Shown in pieces: positions 56,331 to 64,000 of a DNA stretch of 64,000 nucleotides. This DNA comes from Sphingomonas sp. SORGH_AS_0950 (GTDB lineage Bacteria; Pseudomonadota; Alphaproteobacteria; Sphingomonadales; Sphingomonadaceae), in NCBI RefSeq assembly GCF_030818415.1, contig NZ_JAUTAE010000001.1, positions 1,862,501-1,926,500 of the forward strand, written 5' to 3'. Each line of letters opens with the position of its first letter. The stretch's first letter is position 1. Below the pieces are notes generated by a model. That model saw only the letters and a list, made by a program, of their open reading frames with translations. It was not told where the DNA came from and did no database searches. The translations under genes and the position numbers were made by a program.

Positions 56331-56612
56331 TCAGCGGAAATTGTCGGCGTAGCTTTGCAGCTTGAGCGTCTTTTGCGGCGTCGGCACGACATGATGGTCG
56401 AGCCCCTCACGCTGGCAATAGGCGATCGCCTCTTCCAGCGTCGCGAAGGTCAGGCGAACCTGCTCCCGCGTATCGCCGCTTCCGGCCCAGCCGGTCAGGG
56501 GATCGGGCTTTTTCGCCTCGGTGGATTCGAATTCGAGTTGCCAGCGATCGGTCCGGTACTTGCCGGATTGCATCGCGTTCTTGGGGCGCTGGAAGATGCG
56601 AGCAGTGGCCAT
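56331..56612 (-). CDS. NADH dehydrogenase (complex I) NDUFS4-like accessory subunit
   Basis: Small accessory subunit of alphaproteobacterial and mitochondrial complex I. The 93 residues match the ETC complex I subunit family: MATARIFQRPKNAMQSGKYRT at the start, WQLEFES, DPLTGWAGSGDTREQVRLTF near 36-56 and the end KLQSYADNFR. It faces the cytosol and stabilises the NADH-binding module, as in mitochondria. It is not near the nuo operon; instead it follows hrpB by 12 bases on the same strand. Confidence 0.9.
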   Translation of the reverse strand: MATARIFQRPKNAMQSGKYRTDRWQLEFESTEAKKPDPLTGWAGSGDTREQVRLTFATLEEAIAYCQREGLDHHVVPTPQKTLKLQSYADNFR

Positions 56613-56624
56613 AATCCACGTCCC

Positions 56625-59075
56625 TTATCGCGAACCGGCGGCTCTTGCATCCGCCTTTTTCGTGCGCAGCGTCGCGGAGGCCGCCGCGGGGTCATCGGGC
56701 CAGGGATGGCGGGGGTAGCGGCCGCGCATTTCCTTGGCCACCGCGCTCCAGCTTCCCGCCCAGAAACCGGGCAGGTCGCGCGTCGTCTGGATCGGGCGAC
56801 CGGCGGGCGAGGTCAGGCTGAGGACCAGCGGCACCCGCTCGGTGCCGATCACCGGATGCTCGGCCAAGCCGAACAGCGCCTGGACGCGCAGCTCCACCCT
56901 GGGCCCGCCTTCCGCTGCAAAATCAATCGCATGGCTGCTGCCAGCCGGGCTGGTGAACTGGGCGGGCGCCATCGAATCGATTCGCCGCTGGTCGTTCCAG
57001 TCGATCAGGTTGCGGATCGCCTCGGTCAGCGCGCCGGGGGCGACCGCATCCAGCCGCCTCTTGCCCGCCACCAGCGCGGGCAGCCAGTCGTCCAGCCGCG
57101 CGATCAGCGTCGCATCGTCCAGCGCCACCCCGGCATAGGCTGCGCGCGCCCGGTACGCCCCCGCCCCGTCGCTCCACGGCAACAGCGACAGGCCGTGCGT
57201 CCGCACCCCCTCGACCAGCGCCTCCGCGATCGCCTCGGGGGAAGCGCCCGAATCGGGTCCGCTCGACAGGCGCAGCCCGCCCAGCCGCCGTTCGCGCAAC
57301 GCCTCGACGCCGCCGGTCGCGGGGTTGAAGGTGACGGTGCGCCGGGTCTCGATCCGATCGGCGAACAGGGCTTCGACGGTGGCGAGGTCGAGCGGCGCGG
57401 CGGACAGGATGCGCGCGCCCGACGCCGCGCCCTGCGTCTCGCCCACCGCCAGCCACTCCGCACCGGCCAGCGCCGATGCCGGATCGAGCCGGAAGCCCCG
57501 CCCGCCGACGCTCGCCCAATTCTCGCCGGTCGAGTCGCGCCGCCGCGCGACCCGGTCGGGATAGGCCAGCGCCAGGCAGACGCCCGCCGGATGGTCCCAC
57601 GCCTCGCGCTCAACCGGGCTGGGGGCCAGGCTGGTCCAGCGTTTCGCCATCTGGCGCGCCGCCTCCGCCTTGGGGCCGCGCTCGGTCCGCCAGCGGCGCA
57701 GGCGTTGTTCGACATCGACATCCTGCCCGCCAATGCCCCGCTCGCCCAGCAGCACCGCGACCTCGGCGGCGACGGAGGCCAGCCCGCGCTCGCCGCTGCG
57801 GATCAGCATATGCGCCAGGCGCGGCGGCATCGGCAGCGCGGCGATCGCCTTGCCATGCGCGGTCGGGCGGCCGGTATCGTCCAGCGCCTCCAGCACAGTC
57901 AGCCGCGCGCGCGCCTCGGCGACGGCGGCCTCGGGCGGCGGGTCGAGCCAGGGGAGCGCGCGCGGGTCGCCCACCCCCCAGAGCGCGGTGCCGAGCAGCA
58001 GCGCCGACAAGTCCGCCTCCAGGATTTCGGGCGGGTCGAAACGCGGCAGGCCTGCCGTGGCGGCCTCTTCCCACAGGCGATAGGCGACGCCGGGCGACTG
58101 GCGCGCGGCGCGGCCCGCGCGCTGGGTGACGGCGGCCTGGCTGGCACGCTCGGTGACCAGCCGGGTCATCCCCGCCGCGCGGTCATAGCGCGGGCGGCGT
58201 GCCAGCCCCGAATCGACCACGATCCGCACCCCGTCGAGCGTCAGGCTGGTCTCGGCGATCGAGGTGGCAAGGACGATGCGCCGCCGCCCCTCCGGATCGC
58301 GCCGGATCGCCGCGCGCTGCGCCGCCGGGTCGAGCGAGCCGTGGAGTTCATGGACCGCGATTCCGGCGGGCAGGCTCGCCAGTCGCTCGGCGGTGCGCGC
58401 GATCTCGGCGGTGCCGGGCAGGAAGGCCAGGATGTCGCCCTCCGCCTCATCGGCCAGCGCGCGGCGGATGGCGGCGGCGACCGAATCCTCGATCCGCGCC
58501 TCCGCCGCACGGCCGAGATGGCGGAGCGTCAGCGGATGGCTGCGCCCCTCACTCTCGATGACGGGGGCATCGCCCATCAGGCTGGAAAAGCGGCGGCCAT
58601 CGAGCGTCGCCGACATCGCGACCAGCCGCAGGTCGGGACGCAGGCCCGCTTGCGCATCCAGCGCCAGCGCGAGGCCGAAATCGCCGTCGAGGCTGCGTTC
58701 ATGCACCTCGTCGAACAGCACCGCCGATACGCCCGCCAGCTCGGGATCGGCCTGGATGCGCGCGACGAAGATGCCCTCGGTCACCACGGTCACGCGGGTC
58801 GCGGCGCTGACCCTAGTATCCATGCGGGTGGCATAGCCGAAGGTGCGGCCGACCGGCTCCCCGGCCAGCGCGGCCATGCGTTCGGCGGCGGCGCGGGCGG
58901 CAAGGCGGCGGGGGGAGAGGAGCAGGACCTCCCCGGTGCACCAGGGCTGGTCGAGGAGAGCGGGCGCGACGGCGGTGGTCTTGCCCGCGCCCGGCGGCGC
59001 GACAAGGACGGCGTTGGGAGCGGCCGCGAGCGCGGTCAACAGGTCGGGCAGGACGGCGGTGACGGGTAAGGTCAT
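56625..59075 (-). CDS. hrpB: ATP-dependent helicase HrpB
   Basis: DEAH-box RNA helicase-like protein of 816 residues. Motif I APPGAGKTTAVAPALL near 24-39, DEVHERS (motif II) near 115, ATSIAETSLT (motif V) near 265, and QRAGRAAR (motif VI) near 320 are all present. The HA2/OB region follows, and the C-terminal HrpB-specific domain ends with RYPRHPWPDDPAAA. The cellular role of HrpB is poorly defined. The ATG at 59075 gives MTLPVTAVLPDLLTAL; the earlier part of the frame is repeat C sequence. The NDUFS4-like gene follows after 12 bases. Confidence 0.92.
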   Translation of the reverse strand: MTLPVTAVLPDLLTALAAAPNAVLVAPPGAGKTTAVAPALLDQPWCTGEVLLLSPRRLAARAAAERMAALAGEPVGRTFGYATRMDTRVSAATRVTVVTEGIFVARIQADPELAGVSAVLFDEVHERSLDGDFGLALALDAQAGLRPDLRLVAMSATLDGRRFSSLMGDAPVIESEGRSHPLTLRHLGRAAEARIEDSVAAAIRRALADEAEGDILAFLPGTAEIARTAERLASLPAGIAVHELHGSLDPAAQRAAIRRDPEGRRRIVLATSIAETSLTLDGVRIVVDSGLARRPRYDRAAGMTRLVTERASQAAVTQRAGRAARQSPGVAYRLWEEAATAGLPRFDPPEILEADLSALLLGTALWGVGDPRALPWLDPPPEAAVAEARARLTVLEALDDTGRPTAHGKAIAALPMPPRLAHMLIRSGERGLASVAAEVAVLLGERGIGGQDVDVEQRLRRWRTERGPKAEAARQMAKRWTSLAPSPVEREAWDHPAGVCLALAYPDRVARRRDSTGENWASVGGRGFRLDPASALAGAEWLAVGETQGAASGARILSAAPLDLATVEALFADRIETRRTVTFNPATGGVEALRERRLGGLRLSSGPDSGASPEAIAEALVEGVRTHGLSLLPWSDGAGAYRARAAYAGVALDDATLIARLDDWLPALVAGKRRLDAVAPGALTEAIRNLIDWNDQRRIDSMAPAQFTSPAGSSHAIDFAAEGGPRVELRVQALFGLAEHPVIGTERVPLVLSLTSPAGRPIQTTRDLPGFWAGSWSAVAKEMRGRYPRHPWPDDPAAASATLRTKKADARAAGSR

Positions 59076-59130
59076 CGGCTCGCGATACGGGGTTTGGCGG
59101 GCGGGGTGAAGGACTTCGCCCCAATTCCCC

Positions 59131-59231
59131 TTCCCCCGTTCAGGCTGAGCGAAGTCGAAGCCCATGCCTGGGCATTTGCCCAGCGGACAGGCTTTCCCTT
59201 GGCCTTCGACTACGCTCAGGCTGAACGGAGG
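59131..59231. repeat. Repeat family C, copy 3
   Basis: CCGTTCAGGCTGAGCGAAG at the left and CGACTACGCTCAGGCTGAACGG at the right form the arms, less symmetric than copy 1. The 313-base gap hrpB to the polyprenyl synthase gene is filled by this and repeat D. Confidence 0.8.
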
Positions 59232-59250
59232 TGGGGTGCATTGTCAGCAA

Positions 59251-59380
59251 GGCCGTTCCCCGGCGAAGGCCGGGGCCCAGGGTCGACCAAGCCGGAGGCG
59301 CGCCACGCAACGCGGGGAAGGCAAACCGCCCAGCGCCCTCGCAAATTCACCGCGACTGGGCCCCGGCCTTCGCCGGGGTA
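59251..59380. repeat. Repeat family D, copy 4
   Basis: CCGTTCCCCGGCGAAGGCCG at the left and CCCCGGCCTTCGCCGGGG at the right, immediately before the polyprenyl synthase stop. The right arm hairpin could terminate that gene. Confidence 0.8.
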
Positions 59381-59388
59381 AAAGGGAT

Positions 59389-60399
59389 TCAATACGCTCG
59401 TGCGACCGCGAACTCGACCGCTTCGATCATCGCGCTCTTCGCGGGGCTATCGGCAAATCCCTTGATCGCCTCGATCGCCAGCCCGCCATAATGGCGCGCG
59501 CGCGCCATCGTGTCGTCCACCGCACGGCTCTTGCGGACCAGTGCGATGGCATGGGCGAAGTCCTCGTCCGAGGTGCGCCGCCCCTCGACCGCGTCCTTCC
59601 AGAACTGGCGCTCCTCGTCATTGGCGCGGGCATAGGCCAGGATCACCGGCAGGGTCATCTTGCCCTCGCGGAAATCGTCGCCCGCATCCTTGCCCATGGT
59701 TCCGGCGTCGGAGACATAGTCGATCGCATCGTCGATCAGCTGGAACGCGATGCCCAGGTTGCGGCCATAGGCTTCCAGCGCCAGCTCCTCCGCCTCGGGC
59801 CGCTCGGCGACGACCGCCGCGATGCGGCAGGCGGCGGCGAACAGCGCGGCGGTCTTGGCGTCGATGATCGAGAGGTAACGCTCTTCGGGCAGGCCCACCT
59901 GCCGCACCGCGGTCAGCTGGTTCACCTCGCCCTCGGCGATCACCGCCGAGGCGCCCGACAGGATGTTCAGCACCTTCAGGCTGCCCGCATCGACCATCAG
60001 CTGGAAGGAGCGGCTGAACAGGAAGTCGCCCACCAGCACGCTCGCCGGATTGCCCCAGATGATGTTGGCCGTCCGCCGCCCGCGCCGCAGGTCGGAGCCG
60101 TCGACCACGTCGTCGTGCAGCAGCGTCGCGGTGTGGATGAACTCCACCGCCGCGGCCAGCACATGGTGGCTGGTCCCCTGATAGCCGAGCAGCTGCGCGC
60201 TCGCGAGCGTCAGCATCGGGCGCATCCGCTTGCCCCCGCCCGCGATCAGATGACCGGCCAGTTGCGGGATCAGCGGAATCTCCGACCGCATCCGGTCGAT
60301 GATCACCTGATTGACCTGATTCATGTCGTCGGCCACCAGCCGGATCATCGTGTCCAGCGAGGGCGCGGGCTTGGCGAGGCGGGTGGCGGTTACGGTCAT
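59389..60399 (-). CDS. ispB: Polyprenyl (octaprenyl/decaprenyl) diphosphate synthase
   Basis: Trans-prenyltransferase making the ubiquinone side chain. The 336 residues have the first Asp-rich motif HDDVVDGSDLRRGRRT near 90-105, the second LIDDAIDYVSDAGTMGKDAG near 222-240, the KRMRP of the substrate site near 55 and the expected helices. Length is that of long-chain synthases. Sphingomonads make ubiquinone-10, so decaprenyl product is likely, but the sequence alone does not fix the chain length. The ATG at 60399 starts MTVTATRLAKP; the longer frame upstream lacks similarity. Confidence 0.93.
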   Translation of the reverse strand: MTVTATRLAKPAPSLDTMIRLVADDMNQVNQVIIDRMRSEIPLIPQLAGHLIAGGGKRMRPMLTLASAQLLGYQGTSHHVLAAAVEFIHTATLLHDDVVDGSDLRRGRRTANIIWGNPASVLVGDFLFSRSFQLMVDAGSLKVLNILSGASAVIAEGEVNQLTAVRQVGLPEERYLSIIDAKTAALFAAACRIAAVVAERPEAEELALEAYGRNLGIAFQLIDDAIDYVSDAGTMGKDAGDDFREGKMTLPVILAYARANDEERQFWKDAVEGRRTSDEDFAHAIALVRKSRAVDDTMARARHYGGLAIEAIKGFADSPAKSAMIEAVEFAVARAY

Positions 60400-60507
60400 G
60401 GGCAGGTAAGAGCCTCTGGCGACAACGCTTGCCGAACGCAAGCCTAAGCGCGAAAGGACGCGCGCGAAATTGCGCGAGCCCACGCGCCAGAGGGAGACAC
60501 GTCCACC

Positions 60508-60786
60508 ATGTCCGACACCGTGCTGACCGGCTATCGCCAGTCGATCGACAATATCGATGCCGCGCTCGTCTTCATGCTGGCCGAACGGTTCAAGGTGACG
60601 CAGGCGGTTGGCGAATATAAGGCTAAGAACGGCCTGCCCCCCGCCGATCCGGGTCGCGAGGAAGCGCAGATCGCCCGGCTTCGGCAACTGGCGATCGATG
60701 CGCAGCTGGACCCCGAATTTTCCGAGAAATTCCTGCGCTTCATCATCGACGAGGTGATCCGCCACCACGAACGCCTGCGCGGCTGA
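60508..60786 (+). CDS. Chorismate mutase (AroQ type)
   Basis: Converts chorismate to prephenate for Phe and Tyr. Monofunctional, 92 residues, all-helical: RQSIDNIDAALVFMLAERFKVTQAVGEYKAKNGLP holds Arg10 and the Lys/Glu-type active-site positions; EEAQIARLRQLA and DEVIRHHERLR complete the dimer. No secretion signal, so it is cytosolic. AGGGAG stands upstream of the ATG. The thymidylate kinase gene follows one base after the stop. Confidence 0.93.
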   Translation: MSDTVLTGYRQSIDNIDAALVFMLAERFKVTQAVGEYKAKNGLPPADPGREEAQIARLRQLAIDAQLDPEFSEKFLRFIIDEVIRHHERLRG

Positions 60787-60787
60787 G

Positions 60788-61459
60788 ATGGCCTTTCTCC
60801 TGGCGATCGAAGGAGCCGATGGCGCCGGCAAGGCGACCGCGACGGCCGCCGTCACCAAGCGGCTGAACGCGGCGGGCCTGTCGGCGGCGGCGCTGTCCTT
60901 TCCGCGTTACGGCGACACGATCGGCGGCTGGGCGCTGGGCGAATATCTGGCAGGGCGCCTGCCCCATGCCGCCGCGCCCGAGACGGCGGCGACGCTCTAT
61001 GCGCTCGACCGATTCGAATCGCGCCCGCACCTGATCGCGCTGGCCGAGCGCCACGACGTCATCGTCTTCGACCGCTATATCGCGTCCAACATGGCCTATC
61101 AGGCGGCGCAGGTGCCCCCCGAACAGGCCGAGGCGCTGCTGCAATGGATCGAACGGCTGGAGACGGTGCAGTTCCGCCTGCCCGCGCCGCATCTGTCGGT
61201 CTATCTCGACACGCCGCTGACCGTCGCGCGCGACCTGATCGCCCGCAAGCGCAAGCGCAGCTATACCGACGAGACCTATGATGCCTATGAGGCCGATCTG
61301 GGGCTCCAGGCGCGGGTCCGGGCCAACTATGCCGCGATGGCGGACGGCGCGATGCTGGGCGAATGGGCGACGGTGTCGACCGTGGCGCATGGGAATTTGC
61401 GCGATCCGGCGGAGATCGCCGACGAGATTGCCGCGCTGGTGACGGGACGGCTGGGGTAA
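60788..61459 (+). CDS. Thymidylate kinase-like dNMP kinase
   Basis: P-loop nucleotide kinase of 223 residues, phosphorylating dTMP to dTDP. The P-loop is EGADGAGKAT at 7-16, where the usual GKST serine is Ala. The DR motif is FDRYIASNMAYQ near 94-105, and the lid is KRKRSYTDETYDAYEADL near 158-175. The lid with Asp-rich sequence and the DRYxxSN motif is closer to archaeal and eukaryal type kinases than to E. coli Tmk, so it could be a second, less typical copy. It starts one base after the chorismate mutase stop. Confidence 0.88.
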   Translation: MAFLLAIEGADGAGKATATAAVTKRLNAAGLSAAALSFPRYGDTIGGWALGEYLAGRLPHAAAPETAATLYALDRFESRPHLIALAERHDVIVFDRYIASNMAYQAAQVPPEQAEALLQWIERLETVQFRLPAPHLSVYLDTPLTVARDLIARKRKRSYTDETYDAYEADLGLQARVRANYAAMADGAMLGEWATVSTVAHGNLRDPAEIADEIAALVTGRLG

Positions 61460-61690
61460 TCTTCATTTCGCGCGAGGCCGCGAGGGCGCGAGAAGAAAGA
61501 GGAGGGTTCGCGCGGAGGCGCAGAGAACGCGGAGATGTCGTACGCTTTGGGTGACGCAGTCCTTCTTCCTCATATGATCGAAGAAAGGATTGCGCGCGGT
61601 CGCACGCGATTGATCTATCTCGGCGCCCTCCGCGCCTCCGCGCGAAATCAAAATCTTTGCGGCTTCGCGTGAACAAAATTTGTGTGCGCT
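61458..61690. repeat. Repeat family E, second locus
   Basis: Imperfect arms: CGCGCGAGGCCGCGAGGGCG at the left with GCGGCTTCGCGTGAACA at the right, and the inner TTCGCGCGGAGGCGCAGAGA with CCTCCGCGCGAA. It fills the gap between the convergent kinase and FMN reductase genes, where no terminator with a T-tract is seen. Confidence 0.8.
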
Positions 61691-61698
61691 AGCGCCGC

Positions 61699-62292
61699 TC
61701 AATTCGACGCGCGAATCGTCCCTGCCAGCGGTGCGAAGCGGGCGACCTGCTGGCCGACCAACCGCAATTGCCCCTCCACCGAGGCATCGTTGATCCGGCC
61801 ATCCTCATCGAACCGCGTCTGTTGCGAATTCACCGCCGCCGCAAAGGGCGTCGGCCAGCCGCGCAGCGCATGGACGATCGAGCGCAGCGCCGCGATGGTC
61901 GAACCCGTCGCCTGCCAGCCATAGGCGGTCGCGATCAGCCCGACCGGCAGATCGGCCAGATAGGGGCGTTCGTCCTTCGCCGTTTCTTCGAGCAGGTCGA
62001 GCGCGTTCTTCACCAGCCCCGAGATGCTGCCATGATAGCCCGGGCTGGCGATGATGATGGCCGAGGCCTGTCGCACCGTCTCGACAAAGACCCGCTCCGC
62101 CTCGGTCCGCTCGGCCGCGCGAGGATTGTAGAGCGGCAGGCGCGCCAGATCCTCGCCGCCGAAGACATGGGTGCGGAACCCCTCGTCGGCGGCGGCCGTC
62201 ATCGCAATGCGAAGCGCACGCTCGGTCGAGGAGACGCTGCCGATCGTGCCGCCGATGCCGACGACGAGCGGGGAGGAGGAAGGACTGACCAT
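61699..62292 (-). CDS. NADPH-dependent FMN reductase family protein
   Basis: Flavodoxin-fold flavoprotein of 197 residues that reduces FMN or quinones with NAD(P)H. The flavin-phosphate loop is VGIGGTIGSVSSTERALR near 10-27, and the family segment SPGYHGSISGLVKNALDLLEE near 83-103 binds the isoalloxazine. The C-terminal helix is regular. The physiological acceptor is unknown. It is convergent with the kinase gene and the repeat lies between. The ATG at 62292 has no strong ribosome site. Confidence 0.9.
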   Translation of the reverse strand: MVSPSSSPLVVGIGGTIGSVSSTERALRIAMTAAADEGFRTHVFGGEDLARLPLYNPRAAERTEAERVFVETVRQASAIIIASPGYHGSISGLVKNALDLLEETAKDERPYLADLPVGLIATAYGWQATGSTIAALRSIVHALRGWPTPFAAAVNSQQTRFDEDGRINDASVEGQLRLVGQQVARFAPLAGTIRASN

Positions 62293-62407
62293 GTCCGCCT
62301 TTCACCCCGGACCGGGCGGCTGGGCAAGGGGTAAGTTGCGGCAGGCCCGCCGGAGGGTGCGATGACGGGACCGTGCCAAGGTGAAGCGCCGGGCGCGCGC
62401 TATGCCG

Positions 62408-63277
62408 TCAGTCCCACCAGAAGAACCACCAGTTCGACGTCATCAATCCGGCGGCCAGGTTGGACAGCGTGCCCGCCCCCTGCTCGATGATGTCGGGGCA
62501 ATATTCATACAGTTCGCGCGCCAGCCCCAGCCCCTCCGCCCGGTCCTTCGGCCGGGTCCGGACCCGGATGTTCATCGTATCGCCGTTGAGCCCGACCAGT
62601 TCGGCGCCATAGCGCCGATTCCAGTCGTGCAGCGCCGCGACATGATATTCGGACGGCGGACAGGCGTTCCAGTTGCCCCAGCGCAGATAGGCGGGCGCTT
62701 CCCACGCGTGCGAGGTCGGCAGCATCATGATGTGCACCCGGTCACGAACCTGGCCGGATGCCCCGTCCTCGATGACGAACAATCCCGGCTCTTCGGGACC
62801 GTCCCCGACGTCCCTGGGCCATTCGCCGACCGGGGCCCGCAAATCCTCCCCGCCATTCTCCTTGGACCAACGGTGGAAATCCGCCGAAAAACGAAGGGCG
62901 TCGGCCGCCGCGACGATCTGGGCCGGCGTGCGCGGAGCCGGGCGGTTCGCGGGCGCGCCCGACATGGCCGGGTCATCGATCGAGAGCTGTTCGGCGATCC
63001 GCTCCAGATCCTCGTCCCCGCCGATCACCACCGGCCAGCCACGCCCGGCGCCTTTGAGCCGCTCCCACTCCGCCAGCGCGTTCCGGCCGGGCACGGTGAT
63101 CCGCTCATAGGTCAGCGCCGCCATCGTCCGCTGGTGCATCGCCTCATAGCGGGTGCGCTGTTCGGGCGTGAGGTGGGAAAGATCGTCCGTCACCTGTCCA
63201 CTCCCCATCGGCCGCGTCGCACCGAGAAGCGCGCCCATCGCCAGCCCGCCGATCATCCACCGCCGCGTCGGTTCCAT
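62408..63277 (-). CDS. DUF4253 domain protein
   Basis: 289 residues with a weak hydrophobic N-terminus (RRWMIGGLAMGALLGATRP, possibly a signal anchor). The DUF4253 domain is the C-terminal half, with RWGNWNACPPSEYHVAALHDWNRRYG near 212-237 and the terminal WWFFWWD. Function is unknown. The ATG at 63277 is chosen because the sequence upstream in frame contains no family similarity. The gene stands alone between two divergent or convergent neighbours. Confidence 0.75.
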   Translation of the reverse strand: MEPTRRWMIGGLAMGALLGATRPMGSGQVTDDLSHLTPEQRTRYEAMHQRTMAALTYERITVPGRNALAEWERLKGAGRGWPVVIGGDEDLERIAEQLSIDDPAMSGAPANRPAPRTPAQIVAAADALRFSADFHRWSKENGGEDLRAPVGEWPRDVGDGPEEPGLFVIEDGASGQVRDRVHIMMLPTSHAWEAPAYLRWGNWNACPPSEYHVAALHDWNRRYGAELVGLNGDTMNIRVRTRPKDRAEGLGLARELYEYCPDIIEQGAGTLSNLAAGLMTSNWWFFWWD

Positions 63278-63425
63278 GGCGTGCAGCTTGGCATGTCGAT
63301 GCGCACGCCCGCAATCGATTCCGGCGGCCCCGGCAAAAATCCCCATCGGCATATTCAGGGCTGGCACGCCCGCCCCCAGGGGGTAGAAGATCGATAAAAA
63401 GCATAACAAGAGGACCGGACAGGGC

Positions 63426-64000
63426 ATGACGAAACACCTCCCCTGGATCGCGCTGGCGATCGTCGGAGCGGGCGCCTTGGGCGTCGTGGCGACGGTGCGC
63501 GGCGAGCCGATCAACGCGCTGTGGATCGTCGCGGCCGCGGTCTCGGTCTATCTGATCGCCTATCGTTATTATGCGCTGTTCATCGCGCGGGTGATCGGCA
63601 TCGACCCCAGCCGCCCCACCCCCGCCATTCGTCGCGCCGACGGGCTGGACTATGTCGCGACCGACCGGACGGTGCTGTTCGGCCACCACTTTGCCGCGAT
63701 CGCGGGCGCGGGGCCGCTGGTCGGGCCGGTGCTGGCGACGCAGATGGGCTATCTGCCGGGCACCTTGTGGATTCTGGCGGGCGTCGTGCTGGCCGGGGCG
63801 GTGCAGGATTTTCTGGTCCTGTTCCTGTCGATGCGGCGCGACGGGCGCTCGCTGGGCGAGCTGATCCGCATGGAGATGGGCCCCGTGGCGGGCACCATCG
63901 CGCTGTTCGGCGCCTTCATGATCATGGTCATCATCCTGGCCGTGCTGGCGCTGATCGTCGTGCGGGCGCTGGCGGAAAGCCCCTGGGGGCTGTTCACCGT
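63426..64000 (+). CDS. cstA: Carbon starvation protein A (pyruvate/peptide transporter), partial
   Basis: Multi-spanning inner-membrane transporter of the CstA family, which imports peptides or pyruvate. The gene runs off the window end; 191 residues are seen. It opens MTKHLPWIALAIVGAGALGV, with the family motif TDRTVLFGHHFAAIAGAGPLVGPVLATQMG near 76-105 and at least five helices. GAGGA lies about 15 nt before the ATG, so the ribosome site is unclear. The start is certain from the conserved N-terminus. Confidence 0.93.
   Translation, partial: MTKHLPWIALAIVGAGALGVVATVRGEPINALWIVAAAVSVYLIAYRYYALFIARVIGIDPSRPTPAIRRADGLDYVATDRTVLFGHHFAAIAGAGPLVGPVLATQMGYLPGTLWILAGVVLAGAVQDFLVLFLSMRRDGRSLGELIRMEMGPVAGTIALFGAFMIMVIILAVLALIVVRALAESPWGLFT

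Noticed and set aside
55842..59069. 1075-codon plus-strand frame opposite hrpB
   Set aside because: Low-complexity Arg/Gly/Ala composition, and it runs through repeat E and antisense to complete helicase motifs.

Overview
The window is high-GC chromosomal DNA from an alphaproteobacterium, most likely a sphingomonad (Sphingomonas or a close relative). This rests on a circularly permuted two-piece tmRNA with the tag ANDNEALAIAA, the CtrA inhibitor SciP (DUF1153), an EcfG-like promoter motif, a GAAC-N7-GAAC SOS box, and many short dispersed intergenic repeats. There is no phage, insertion sequence, CRISPR array or rRNA operon, and I see no tRNA gene. Genes sit on both strands in short operons, often with ATGA or TGATG overlaps.

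Layout. 0.1-4.6 kb: RND efflux pump and its adaptor. 4.7-6.6 kb: SIMPL protein, small stress membrane protein, SciP. 6.8-11.6 kb: mnmA, a UVR-motif protein, then a locus of a radical SAM protein, a hemerythrin and a UdgX-type uracil-DNA protein behind an SOS-box promoter. 11.7-15.2 kb: a DUF3885-like protein, aldo/keto reductase, DedA protein and a polytopic membrane protein. 15.3-17 kb: Lrp-type regulator divergent from an amino-acid dehydrogenase, with a perfect palindrome between them. 17-25.4 kb: a minus-strand propionyl-CoA to succinyl-CoA block (pccB, epimerase, enoyl-CoA hydratase, methylmalonyl-CoA mutase, bioB, pccA). 25.6-28.7 kb: prmA, an SDR and a globin-type chemoreceptor. 28.9-31.5 kb: sdhC-sdhD-sdhA without sdhB. 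31.8-35.8 kb: otsB, GH15, otsA. 35.8-42.9 kb: MscS channel, proline-rich exported protein, two-component system, periplasmic trehalase, Hsp70-like chaperone. 43.1-48.1 kb: TonB-dependent receptor and malic enzyme. 48.2-52.5 kb: toxin-antitoxin pair overlapping mutS, then ssrA (tmRNA) and an Rrf2 regulator. 52.6-55.9 kb: mscL, lemA, two TPM proteins, Nudix hydrolase. 56.3-64 kb: NDUFS4-like subunit, hrpB, polyprenyl synthase, chorismate mutase, thymidylate kinase, FMN reductase, DUF4253 protein, and the start of cstA.

How the genes work together. The pcc/mut/bioB block carboxylates propionyl-CoA and isomerises it to succinyl-CoA, and bioB can supply the biotin that the carboxylase needs; succinate dehydrogenase and malic enzyme carry the carbon onward. 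OtsA and OtsB make trehalose, while GH15 and GH37 enzymes may hydrolyse it; with MscS and MscL this suggests an osmotic-stress theme. The UVR, radical SAM, UdgX and MutS proteins are DNA-repair related.

Five families of dispersed palindromic repeats (A to E here) fill most gaps. They are not always neutral. One family A copy lies in frame inside the methylmalonyl-CoA mutase gene, another encodes the C-terminal tail of the MscS channel, a family E copy contains the Nudix stop codon, and one family B copy carries a nested three-way-junction element.
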